Of a stretch of DNA of 64,000 nucleotides, positions 34,126-42,630 are shown in pieces. The number at the start of each line of letters is the position of its first letter. The first letter of the stretch is position 1. The stretch spans positions 6,965-70,964 of the forward strand of contig CAZNQD010000006.1 in the NCBI GenBank assembly GCA_964575345.1, written 5' to 3'. Made by a program: the position numbers and the translations under genes. Source of the DNA: UBA1402 sp964575345. GTDB taxonomy: Bacteria > Bacteroidota > Bacteroidia > Bacteroidales > UBA1402. A model generated the notes under the pieces. The model worked only from the letters and a program-made list of their open reading frames with translations, was not told the origin of the DNA and made no database searches.

Positions 34126-36588
34126 TTATTCAGACTGTTTTTTGGTGGATTTCCTGATGGTTCTGAACAATGCAAGGCCGATAAAGCCCAGAATCAGCAA
34201 GCCCACTATTACGGACGACCAGTTGGATAAACTGGCACTTTGTTCGTAGACCTCGTCCACACATTTAAATTCAATGACATGTTGGCCGGCCGGAATTTCA
34301 AGGCCGCGAAGAATATAGTTCACCCGCAACAAGGGCACCTGTTTCCCGTCAATAAAAACTTGCCAGGTTTTGTAGTATACTTCAGAAAATACTGCCAACT
34401 GAGTCTGGGGATTGTTGCTTTCGTAGAACAGATTGCCGGGATTCCGGTAATCCGACAGACGAATATAGGCAGTTGAGTCAGTTGTCCGTTCCAGAGTGGA
34501 GCTGTTGGGCAGTAAGTGTTGCCAGGCCTTGTCGATAAACACCTCTTTGGCAGGGTCAAAATCGTTCAGGGCGACAATTTCGGCGTCGGGGCCGTCAACC
34601 CAGGTAATTTTCTCCACAAACCAGACATTCCCCAGTGCCTGCGAGTTTCGTTGAACCACGGTTTTTCCCTGTTGTTCCTGCGAAGGCAGAATAAAATAGC
34701 GGGTGTTGAGCATATTCAACACATTCATATTGATACCCTTGGAAAAATGAAAATCAATAATATCCTGATATCTCCTGAGTTTGGCTCCGCTGTAACCTCC
34801 AATGGATTTGTGGAAATAGGAAGTACGGGCATCGTTAAAGGTGCTGGTCGTCAAATTGAGTACACGGTAATTAGGATCCTTGTCTTGCAAGATTTGTAAG
34901 TCGGCTTCGGTGGGTACTATTTCCTTGGCCTTTTGTTTGGGTACAAAATCATCGTGGTTCAGGAAGCGTGTGTCTACTGTCCACAAATCCACGGCGATAA
35001 GCAGGCCCAGTCCTAAAACGAAGTAAATTTCTTTAAAGGGTTTTTTAATATAGAACCAGATCAAAGCATAAGCCAAAAGTATGTACAGAAAGGAACGCCA
35101 GGCATCGGAACGCAGCATTTGTTGCCTGTCTGCCTTGAGTGCGTCCACCAGCCAGGCTGGGAAATTGGCGTCGGAATTACCCGCAAAATCAAACATGCTG
35201 CTGCCAAACAAGGCAATGACCAGGGATAAACCGCCAACGATTGCAAAGGAGATACTCAATGGCTTAAAGTAAGTCTTTGCAAAATGAGCCTCTTTGCTGT
35301 GATCCAACAATTCTTTCAGGGCAAGAATGCCCAGGGCAGCCATGGCCAGGTTGGCTATGACCAGCGACATGGAAGGAACCCTGAATTTATTATACAAGGG
35401 CAGATTGTTGAATAAGAACTCATTGAAGGCCATAAAGTTATGTCCCCAGGACATCACTATTGCCAAGATGGTGGCCAGTAATAACCACCATTTTTCGGGG
35501 CCTTTGACTATAAAAAGCCCCAGAACAAAAAGAAAACAAATGATGGCACCTGCATACACCGGGCCTGATGTAAAAGGCTGATCTCCCCAATAAGTAGGAG
35601 CTGCCTGACAAAACTGCCTGGCCTGGCCGGTACTTCTCAGTTGTTTGTAGCATTCAGAATCGTTTCCTAAAGCGTAATGCGAACTACCTCCGTAAAAATT
35701 GGGGATGAGCAGGGTCATGGTTTCAGCCTTTCCGTTGCTCCAGGCAAAAGCATAGTCGATTTCAAGCCCGGAACTTTCTTGCTTGCCTTCGGGGTTGGTT
35801 TGCAAAACCGTTCCTCCGCGCATGGTTTCTTTGGCATAATCGGCCGAGGGAATCAGAAATCCAAGCGCCGGAAGGAGGGCTAAACCTGCCAGTACAAGCA
35901 AAACTGCAGAAGAAAGTACAAAATGTTTAAACTGTTTTTCTTTGAAGGAATAAACCAGGTAAACCAGCGCCAATACGACAATGGTCAAAACAAGATAATA
36001 GGTGATTTGCTGATGCCCCCACAAGATATTGAGTCCGGTAAATATCAGGGTAATCAGTCCGCCTGTAATAAATTGCCTCCGATAGCAAAGTATAATGCCC
36101 CCCAGGACTGGTGCCATGGTGGCCATCACCAGGCCTTTGTTCATGTGCCCTGCCTCAATGATAATTAAGTTGTAGGAGGCAAAGGCATAGGCAATGGCTC
36201 CTATCATACTTAGCCAAGGCTTGCAGCCAAGGGCCAGCAGAAAAATATAAAATCCCAGCAGGGCTAAAAAAAACTGCCCGAGGTGCAATTTAGATAAACC
36301 CAGCGTGAGTATTTCTCCGAAAACGCGAAAAACGTTGGTAGTTGGAGGCATAGCCGTATAATTGGCAGGCATACCCCCAAACATAGTATTCGACCAAAAA
36401 GCGTTTTCGCCGGTTGCCAGAAAATGTTCTTTAATGTCAGCGCCGGTGGCTTTGGCGTTAGTCACATCGCCCTGAACCAAGTCTTTGCCCTCGAAAGCGG
36501 CAGGGGCAAAATAGATCAGCGTAATGATTAAAAATAGCGCAATGGCAATCAGATGAGGCAGTGCAAGGTTGAAAGGCTTGGTTTTCAT
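34126..36588 (-). CDS. YfhO-family membrane protein
   Basis: 820 residues with about 12 N-terminal and central membrane spans and a soluble C-terminal part (about residues 540-780), then a last span (SNWSSVIVGLLILGFIGLALF). PTTNVFRVFGE, AYAFASYNLIIIEAGHMNKGL and LNMLNTRYFILP match the Bacteroidota branch of the YfhO family. Family members are GT-C-like membrane glycosyltransferases; in Gram-positives YfhO glycosylates teichoic acids. A role as a GT-C transferase in the adjoining glycan pathway is an inference. Confidence 0.82.
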   Translation of the reverse strand: MKTKPFNLALPHLIAIALFLIITLIYFAPAAFEGKDLVQGDVTNAKATGADIKEHFLATGENAFWSNTMFGGMPANYTAMPPTTNVFRVFGEILTLGLSKLHLGQFFLALLGFYIFLLALGCKPWLSMIGAIAYAFASYNLIIIEAGHMNKGLVMATMAPVLGGIILCYRRQFITGGLITLIFTGLNILWGHQQITYYLVLTIVVLALVYLVYSFKEKQFKHFVLSSAVLLVLAGLALLPALGFLIPSADYAKETMRGGTVLQTNPEGKQESSGLEIDYAFAWSNGKAETMTLLIPNFYGGSSHYALGNDSECYKQLRSTGQARQFCQAAPTYWGDQPFTSGPVYAGAIICFLFVLGLFIVKGPEKWWLLLATILAIVMSWGHNFMAFNEFLFNNLPLYNKFRVPSMSLVIANLAMAALGILALKELLDHSKEAHFAKTYFKPLSISFAIVGGLSLVIALFGSSMFDFAGNSDANFPAWLVDALKADRQQMLRSDAWRSFLYILLAYALIWFYIKKPFKEIYFVLGLGLLIAVDLWTVDTRFLNHDDFVPKQKAKEIVPTEADLQILQDKDPNYRVLNLTTSTFNDARTSYFHKSIGGYSGAKLRRYQDIIDFHFSKGINMNVLNMLNTRYFILPSQEQQGKTVVQRNSQALGNVWFVEKITWVDGPDAEIVALNDFDPAKEVFIDKAWQHLLPNSSTLERTTDSTAYIRLSDYRNPGNLFYESNNPQTQLAVFSEVYYKTWQVFIDGKQVPLLRVNYILRGLEIPAGQHVIEFKCVDEVYEQSASLSNWSSVIVGLLILGFIGLALFRTIRKSTKKQSE

Positions 36589-36637
36589 AGAAGCAATATT
36601 TCGTATGTGAAAACAAAAATAGGCAAATTGTAAAGAA

Positions 36638-37726
36638 TCAGCCCAATTTTAGATTCAATGTTTGTAATAATCTTCTGGCAACAGCCTCCGGGGAATAATG
36701 TTGTAACACAAATTTTCTTTCGTTTTCGGCGATTTGTTCCAGGAGTGCCTTGTCACAGACAGAAGTTTCAAAATCTTCCAGATTATTTAAATCAATGCCC
36801 AGGTAATGGACCTTGTTTTGAGGCATCACAGGCAGCTGGCAACCGTATTTGTCAAAATCTACATGCACCACGCAGCAGGCCACCCAGGTTTCCCAAAGCC
36901 TCCAGGAATCCCATTGCCTGACCCTGTCCCAGGGAAACAGGGGAATAAGGTCGTTGAGCAAACGGGCAATTTTTGCGGTATATTTGTTGTAATTGCCCCA
37001 GGGAACGGCAAAGACCCCACCGTAGCAGGCACAGGCAGCCGTTTTGGACAATTTATCGTAGTACGAGGGGTAATGTCTGCCTCCGGTTTGTTTCCAAAGC
37101 AACAAATCTATGCCCCTCAACTTTTCTTTGGTCGGATCGCTGATGCTGTTATCCCAGGTCAGATTCTTTTCAACAACAGCCCGGATGCGATTATTCAAAT
37201 AGTCTCGTAATTGATGTTTTATCCTGAAGTTTACCAAAAAAGCCTGCTCCCGTTGCCTGAACGGCAAGGGATGAACTGCCTCTATCATTCTGTTGGACAA
37301 GCCAAACTGCCAGGGAATAAAATTTTTGGGATACTTGTATTTGCGGTTGTAATGACTTTTAAGAATTATATCGCAACTTTGAGCTCCTTTTTCGAAACCG
37401 GGGGTACGTACTCCGTCGGAGGCATCAATAAAAATAATTTTTGATCCGTTTCGGGGCTGCCTGGTTGTTTTCATTATAATGTCGTCGGCCTTCTTTTTCC
37501 CGACAAGCGTGTAGAGATTAAAATGGAAAAAGATCAAAGTCGCATTATTCAAACGATAGCCTTTTTTATGTTGAATTAAAAATTCGTTCTTTTCCCCGGA
37601 TTTATACATGGACCTGTCTCCAAAACACTGTATCCCCAATGCCTTCAGGCCCTCGGCTAAACAGATATAATCGTGATAGGCAAAGGATGGATCGGGATGG
37701 CTATGACAGTAAAAATAAGCTTCCAT
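36638..37726 (-). CDS. Putative glycosyltransferase (GT-B-like C-terminus)
   Basis: 362 residues. The C-terminus (CDKALLEQIAENERKFVLQH, then YSPEAVARRLL) is the usual ending of Glyco_trans_1_2 / CgeB-like glycosyltransferases. The middle has FAVPWGNYNKYTAKIARL and RLWETWVACCVVHVD, resembling the donor-binding region with an acidic residue. The N-terminus (FYCHSHPDPSFAYHDYICLAEGLKALG) is compatible with a Rossmann start. I do not recognise a specific activity; assignment rests on C-terminal pattern and context between two glycosyltransferase-type genes. Confidence 0.6.
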   Translation of the reverse strand: MEAYFYCHSHPDPSFAYHDYICLAEGLKALGIQCFGDRSMYKSGEKNEFLIQHKKGYRLNNATLIFFHFNLYTLVGKKKADDIIMKTTRQPRNGSKIIFIDASDGVRTPGFEKGAQSCDIILKSHYNRKYKYPKNFIPWQFGLSNRMIEAVHPLPFRQREQAFLVNFRIKHQLRDYLNNRIRAVVEKNLTWDNSISDPTKEKLRGIDLLLWKQTGGRHYPSYYDKLSKTAACACYGGVFAVPWGNYNKYTAKIARLLNDLIPLFPWDRVRQWDSWRLWETWVACCVVHVDFDKYGCQLPVMPQNKVHYLGIDLNNLEDFETSVCDKALLEQIAENERKFVLQHYSPEAVARRLLQTLNLKLG

Positions 37727-37756
37727 ACAGATTCTTGGTATTTACAAATGTTTTTT

Positions 37757-38839
37757 TCAGGGACAAGTTTGGCTGTAAATGGCACAGGTTTCCCGAACCA
37801 TTTTTTCAATACTGAATTGCCTGATTCTTATTTGTCCTGCTTTTCGTAATTTTTCTGCCTTTAATGGATCGTAGATAACTGAGGAAATTGCCGTCCGAAT
37901 AGATTCTTTGTCCAGAGGATCAAAGTAGACAGCAGCCTCTCCTGCCACTTCGGGGAAACAACTGGCGTTGCTCAGACATATCGGACAATTATTTGCAAAG
38001 GCTTCAAGAACCGGAATGCCGAAACCTTCGTATAAGGATGGAAAAACAAAAACCATGGCATGCCTATATAAAGAAAATAACACCTGATCGGAAGCATTGC
38101 AATGAATTAATTGTGAGTTGATCTCCAGGTTAATAAATAAATCAATTTCTTTTTTGGAAAAGGGTTTTCCCGTACAAATTATTTTAAGTTGTTTGTCCTT
38201 GTAAAGCAAAGGCGCTACAGCTTGAATAAAAGGAATGAAATTTTTATAATAATTGCGTTCGCCTACAAAAAGAATATAATTCTCAAATAATTTATCGACA
38301 GAAGTTTTGGCTTGGGCATATCCGTGGTGAACAACGCTGATTTTAGCCGGATCAATATTGTAGAACTCGACTATGTCTTTTTTGGTGTTTTCACTGACGG
38401 CAATAATATGCTGAGCTTTTTGCGCAAGAATTTTTTTTGTTTTTGCTTCTTTGTCGTAAAACAAAAACATATCAGCGTAACGCTCATGTATCATGTCGTG
38501 AATGGTCAGGACAAAAGGTTTCTTAAGGTATTTCAGGAATGAGGGGTCGTAATAAGTTGGATGGAAAAGGTCGAATTCGTTTTTCTTGATTGTTTTCAGG
38601 GATAATGATTGATTCTTAAAATAATAGAATTGCCTTTTGATCCGGAAATTTTTTATGCATTGTATGCTTTCGTATTTTAATCCACTTAACTTTTGCAGAT
38701 AATGGTTTTCGGAATAACGAATGGGGATTTCTTTACTGAAACCTTCAGGAAGGTTGGACATTAAATCTGCAAAATAACGGGTGATTCCTCCGTATTTTTG
38801 CATGCTAAACATTTGGTGATCGTAAAGAATTCTTAGCAT
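37757..38839 (-). CDS. Family 4 glycosyltransferase (group 1)
   Basis: 360 residues from the ATG at 38839 (MLRILYDHQMFSMQKYGG). The N-terminal domain has GGITRYFADLMSNLP and the C-terminal domain the GT4 donor motif FVFPSLYEGFGIPVLEAFANN with the E-x7-E spacing, preceded by YILFVGERNYYKNFIPFI. It is a retaining GT-B enzyme using a nucleotide sugar. The 62-codon extension of the frame is rejected since it overlaps the upstream methyltransferase gene; the real start lies 1 bp after that gene's stop. Confidence 0.9.
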   Translation of the reverse strand: MLRILYDHQMFSMQKYGGITRYFADLMSNLPEGFSKEIPIRYSENHYLQKLSGLKYESIQCIKNFRIKRQFYYFKNQSLSLKTIKKNEFDLFHPTYYDPSFLKYLKKPFVLTIHDMIHERYADMFLFYDKEAKTKKILAQKAQHIIAVSENTKKDIVEFYNIDPAKISVVHHGYAQAKTSVDKLFENYILFVGERNYYKNFIPFIQAVAPLLYKDKQLKIICTGKPFSKKEIDLFINLEINSQLIHCNASDQVLFSLYRHAMVFVFPSLYEGFGIPVLEAFANNCPICLSNASCFPEVAGEAAVYFDPLDKESIRTAISSVIYDPLKAEKLRKAGQIRIRQFSIEKMVRETCAIYSQTCP

Positions 38840-38840
38840 T

Positions 38841-39614
38841 TCAGGGTGTATTATTTCTAAGAAACAAATTATCTTTTTTTGTAAAACCGGAGTTATAACA
38901 GAAATAATGCAAGAACTTGAAAACGAAAAAATGAAATTTCCATTTAAAAGCGGAAATAGCTTTTTCTGTGAGAAGATGAAAATCTTTGCCGTTGGAATAA
39001 AAATGTAAATGATATTTTTCTGCAATAAATTTCAATGTTTTCCCGGAGTAGAAAGATATATGTTGTCCATGTTCAAAGGCATAATACCACCAGTCTTTAT
39101 CCGGAATATCTGTGGGTTTTAATAGAGTGGAAAAAAATATGTTCTTGCTGACGGTAAACATCTCCTCCAGTTCTTTCAAAGGATCATCAAAATGCTCGAA
39201 CGATTTGAAAGAAGTAATCAATTCAATTTTCTCGGGATGATGAGAAAGATATTCAAAACCTGCAGACAACAAATTGGGTGCATACAAATCCTTCCAATAA
39301 AAATTATATCCTTTATCCCTCATAAGGCGGACGAACAAGCCATAACCTCCAGCCATGTCCAGATATGATGCTTTCTTATTAAAAAATAGTCTGATCAGAC
39401 TCCTTGTTATTCTTGAACATAGTAAATTTCTCTGAACCAGTCCGGTATCGGTGATATTAATCGGATTGTTATAAGACTCTTTAAGCCAGTATGCTTGTTC
39501 GGTTTGAGTAAAATTACAATGGGGACAGTTGTAATAGCTGATTACATATTTCCCTAGGATTTCTGCTTTAAATGCGAAATGGGTTTCTTTATGGCATATT
39601 TTACAAACAGGCAT
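38841..39614 (-). CDS. SAM-dependent methyltransferase (Methyltransf_23 type) with N-terminal Cys motif
   Basis: 257 residues. An N-terminal zinc-ribbon-like segment (CKICHKETHF and YYNCPHCNFTQ) precedes the methyltransferase core: YLDMAGGYGLFVRLMRDKG is the SAM motif and FKSFEHFDDPLKELEEMF the late acidic/aromatic motif. EHGQHISFYSGKTLKFIAEK resembles the ending of sugar or lipid methyltransferases in O-antigen clusters. The substrate is unknown. It sits between the MptE-like gene and the GT4. Confidence 0.82.
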   Translation of the reverse strand: MPVCKICHKETHFAFKAEILGKYVISYYNCPHCNFTQTEQAYWLKESYNNPINITDTGLVQRNLLCSRITRSLIRLFFNKKASYLDMAGGYGLFVRLMRDKGYNFYWKDLYAPNLLSAGFEYLSHHPEKIELITSFKSFEHFDDPLKELEEMFTVSKNIFFSTLLKPTDIPDKDWWYYAFEHGQHISFYSGKTLKFIAEKYHLHFYSNGKDFHLLTEKAISAFKWKFHFFVFKFLHYFCYNSGFTKKDNLFLRNNTP

Positions 39615-39630
39615 ATCTTTTTTGAAAGTA

Positions 39631-40643
39631 TTAATCTATCAATTCTTGTTTTTCAAATACATCAATAAAGGAAGTAAGATTGGTGTTTATCACATTAATC
39701 CTTTGGCTGCGGGCAAAGGCCGCAATTTCCGCGTAACTCTTAAAAGCGTAATACCAGGATAAAAATTGCTCATACATTTTAGTATTAAGAACAATGGCAT
39801 TGCTTTGATTCGTGTTTCGGTAAAAATGAAGGTCATCGAGTCGTAACCTATTATCAGCATCAACCCAAAGGTTTTTGATCCAGTCATTTTCTGCACCGGC
39901 AAGATAAATCGTTTGGTATCCAGAATAAATGCAGAGCATCAAAGCGGCACAAAGTACATTTTGTGCACGAGGCATTCCCCATTGAGCTGAATAAGAAAAA
40001 TACGTAAAGCCTCTAAGTCCTTCAATTTTTGTTTTATTGAAATAGTTGACTTGAATGAGCTTGTTAGACGAAAGAATAGCATTGATAAATTTGCGTTTTC
40101 CGGCATTATGCGGAAGATATAACTGCAAATCCCAGGTTGTAGTGTCGGCCAGTACCTGATATAACTTCCTTACTTTTTCCCGAAGTATTTTATCGGAAGA
40201 TTCAATCCAGAAAGCAGGATCGCACAAAACGTACAGGTTGGGTCTGTATGTTTGAAATTCAGGTGTGAAGCCCATAAAGTTAACTGCCAGTAAATCTGTT
40301 TTCTCAAGCATATCTTTGTTCTTTTCCAGAGAAGATAAAAGTGAGGGGCCATTCCCCATAATCAGGCAGGTATNNNNNNNNNNNNNNNNNNNNNNNNNNN
40401 NNNNNNNNNNNNNNNNNNNNNNNNNNNNNNNNNNNNNNNNNNNNNNNNNNNNNNNNNNNNNNNNNNNNNNNNNTTCTTTTCCAGAGAAGATAAAAGTGAG
40501 GGGCCATTCCCCATAATCAGGCAGGTATTTAATGTATGTGCTATTTTTCTGGTTTTTCTGAAAGGAGTATGCCAGATTATCCGAACTATCGACAGAGATG
40601 TCTCAAGTAGTTTAATTAGTATTTCGTATACTTTCATCAACAT
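39631..40643 (-). CDS. MptE-like / DUF115-type protein (split by a false assembly gap)
   Basis: Removing the gap and the duplicated 55 bp gives one open frame of 285 residues (MLMKVYEILIKLLE to KQELID), starting at 40643 or the ATG at 40637. IMGNGPSLLSSLEKN and the following DLLAVNFMGF, then LYVLCDPAFW, fit the GNGPSL motif of MptE-like (DUF115) proteins. A CST-type sialyltransferase also begins with a GNGPS motif, so that alternative is open. IYLAGAENDWI may be part of the nucleotide site. It lies between a glycosyltransferase and a methyltransferase, so a glycan role is likelier than pterin synthesis. Inference. Confidence 0.65.
40319..40373. repeat. 55-bp contig-end copy, left of gap
   Basis: These 55 bases are identical to 40474-40528. 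They are the end of the left contig. Confidence 0.95.
40374..40473. other. Assembly gap (100 N), probably of negative size
   Basis: Exactly 100 Ns between two identical 55-bp flanks. Merging the flanks restores a single 858-nt reading frame, so no sequence is missing here. Confidence 0.95.
40474..40528. repeat. 55-bp contig-end copy, right of gap
   Basis: Identical to 40319-40373 over 55 bases. It is the start of the right contig. 55 is a common de Bruijn k-mer size. Confidence 0.95.
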
Positions 40644-40647
40644 AGGG

Positions 40648-41661
40648 TCAGCGGTATTTTCTTATTGCATCAATAATAGCCTGTTTTGCGGGAGTCATAA
40701 ACGTACAGGGATAGCTCTGCATTCCTCTGGTTGCTTTCAGACCTTTTTGTTTGTAACGAGCGCGAAGCAATCCGCTAAACAGACGCAAAGATTTGACGGT
40801 TTCAAATGTAAGCAACAATTTTCGTTTCTGGGTGATGATGCTTTTTTCTTTTGGTTTTCGAATAATTTGTAAAATACGATTTTCGGCTTCTTCCAAAGGA
40901 ATCTTGTCTTGTTTGGCCAATTCTGCAGCAAGAATTTCCAGAAAAGCAGAAAATTCCTGTTGGTATTCAGCCGCTGTACTAACCACCGAAATGGGTACCG
41001 TAGCTACGGTTGCCGAATCATAGATATGCTCGCGTGCGCCGTAAAAACTGGGAATAGTAGCGTACTTGCCGTGAATGAGCGAAAAAAGGATAAAATACCA
41101 TTCTGCCAAATATAAATTTTTGAAAACCGGTTGGCGGTCTGCCATACAGGCCTGATACATTTTTTTGAAAACAGTGGTTCTGATTACCCCGTACAAATGA
41201 GAAGCGTAGCAGTTGTTGTATTGGGCAAGACGCAGGGATGCCGTATCAGCCGTAATTTTATGATCAAAATTCCGGATATAACGCGGTGTAAATTCAATAT
41301 TCTTTTTATGAACTTCAAATGTCAGATAATGCCCCTGAGCTACAGAATAGTCCGGATTTTCTTCGAGAAACTGAATGATTTTATTAACAGCCCCAGGGAC
41401 TATAAAGTCGTCGTCCGCACAAAAAAACACATACGGAGTCTCAATTTTATCGAGAATCTCATAGATTTTCTTCAAGAATGTTTCCTGTGGAAAGTGCCAA
41501 TAAGTGATGCCCGGGAAATCATTCGTATATGGAAAGATCGTTTTCGAGGAATCAGCCACAACAACATCAATGTTTGTGTTGCTGTAATAATCAAGTAAGC
41601 GACGTAGTCTGTCGGGCCTGTTGTGTGCGGGAATAATAACGCTTACGAGATGTTTCTTCAT
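40648..41661 (-). CDS. Family 2-like glycosyltransferase (TIGR00180 type)
   Basis: 337 residues from the ATG at 41661 (MKKHLVSVIIPAHNRPDRL). The GT-A opening, VVVADSSK, and the DxD-type FFCADDDFIVPGAV are clear. The long middle with YASHLYGVIRTTVFKKMY and AEWYFILFSLIHGKYATIP matches a glycosyltransferase family found in surface-glycan clusters. It uses an unknown donor. It lies 4 bp upstream of the MptE-like gene and 38 bp after the FkbM gene. A TTG at 41670 is the only earlier start and is less likely. Confidence 0.82.
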   Translation of the reverse strand: MKKHLVSVIIPAHNRPDRLRRLLDYYSNTNIDVVVADSSKTIFPYTNDFPGITYWHFPQETFLKKIYEILDKIETPYVFFCADDDFIVPGAVNKIIQFLEENPDYSVAQGHYLTFEVHKKNIEFTPRYIRNFDHKITADTASLRLAQYNNCYASHLYGVIRTTVFKKMYQACMADRQPVFKNLYLAEWYFILFSLIHGKYATIPSFYGAREHIYDSATVATVPISVVSTAAEYQQEFSAFLEILAAELAKQDKIPLEEAENRILQIIRKPKEKSIITQKRKLLLTFETVKSLRLFSGLLRARYKQKGLKATRGMQSYPCTFMTPAKQAIIDAIRKYR

Positions 41662-41699
41662 GATTTCCAAATTAGTTTTAACCGCTTATTTGGTGGGGT

Positions 41700-42623
41700 C
41701 TAATTTTTTTCTGCCCTCAACACACCCTTTCTGAAAAAATGTTCAGTCGAATGAACAAAACAGATATGTCCTTTGGTGGTGGCAGTATTAAAACCAAAGC
41801 CCGTTACCATACTCCGTATGTTTTGCTCTGCTTCCGCTTTGTGGTAAGTGCATATAGCCAGTATGGGATTCGATTTTGTCAGATAATTCCGGGATCCTTC
41901 CAATGCCGCTTCTTCGAAACCCTCGATGTCCATTTTAATCAGATCGGCCGCAAGCCCTGTCTGTTGAATATAATCATCAAGTGAAATCGTGTTGTTTTGT
42001 TCGTTGGTGCTTCCTGTAACGTATTTTTCCACTATGGAAATTTTTCCGGCATAAGGTTCAAATGTTTGTCTTAAAGCATTAATCCACTCAGGCGCACATT
42101 CGAACAACACGGCATGCTTTAGTTCATCGATATGGTCTAAAGTAATTAGTCCTTCGGCAGCACCGACATCAAACAAAACCCGATCTTTAAATACAGCCGG
42201 TGAATCCCAATAACAATGCGGAGAATCGGTGTCCTGCTCCAGCCTCAGCCTGCGATAATCCCCGGCAATGGTCGTTGAATTGAATCCCTCCGGCCAATAC
42301 AGCTTTTTACCCTTGTGCAAAACATAGTACATGTTGTTTGTGGCATCAAAGCGGGTTTCAACAGGAAGCTTTTGGTATTTCTCCACAAAATCGGAAAGGA
42401 AGATCAGGCGGAAAGAACTCATGTTGAATCGGTGCTTTTTAAAATAACTCAGGTAATTTTTGAATTCTTCCGGCAGCTCTTTCTGTTGCTCGTAAAAACG
42501 AAGCACTTTTTTTACATGAGGATAATTCCTGTTGGATTCAAGAATTCTATGCAACAAAAGCCGATAGAAAAAAACTCTGAATTTTTCCGGAAACAATTGA
42601 CGGTATACCGAAGTCAGGCTCAT
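41700..42623 (-). CDS. FkbM-family methyltransferase
   Basis: 307 residues. SAM-binding FDVGAAEGLITLDHID and the FkbM signature DLIKMDIEGFEEAALEGSRNY are intact. LFECAPEWINALRQTFEPY is the post-motif acidic region. FkbM proteins O-methylate sugars or polyketides; in this context a surface-glycan sugar is likely. The gene starts 7 bp after the ahcY stop, so its by-product S-adenosylhomocysteine would be cleared by the gene just upstream. Confidence 0.88.
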   Translation of the reverse strand: MSLTSVYRQLFPEKFRVFFYRLLLHRILESNRNYPHVKKVLRFYEQQKELPEEFKNYLSYFKKHRFNMSSFRLIFLSDFVEKYQKLPVETRFDATNNMYYVLHKGKKLYWPEGFNSTTIAGDYRRLRLEQDTDSPHCYWDSPAVFKDRVLFDVGAAEGLITLDHIDELKHAVLFECAPEWINALRQTFEPYAGKISIVEKYVTGSTNEQNNTISLDDYIQQTGLAADLIKMDIEGFEEAALEGSRNYLTKSNPILAICTYHKAEAEQNIRSMVTGFGFNTATTKGHICFVHSTEHFFRKGVLRAEKN

Positions 42624-42630
42624 TGTTCAA

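Noticed and set aside
37757..39025. GT4 starting at 39025
   Set aside because: That would overlap the upstream methyltransferase by about 185 bp; the ATG at 38839 sits 1 bp after its stop and begins with a standard GT4 N-terminus.
40319..40528. A genuine tandem 55-bp duplication
   Set aside because: Copies are perfect, end exactly at the N run, and merging restores one full frame.
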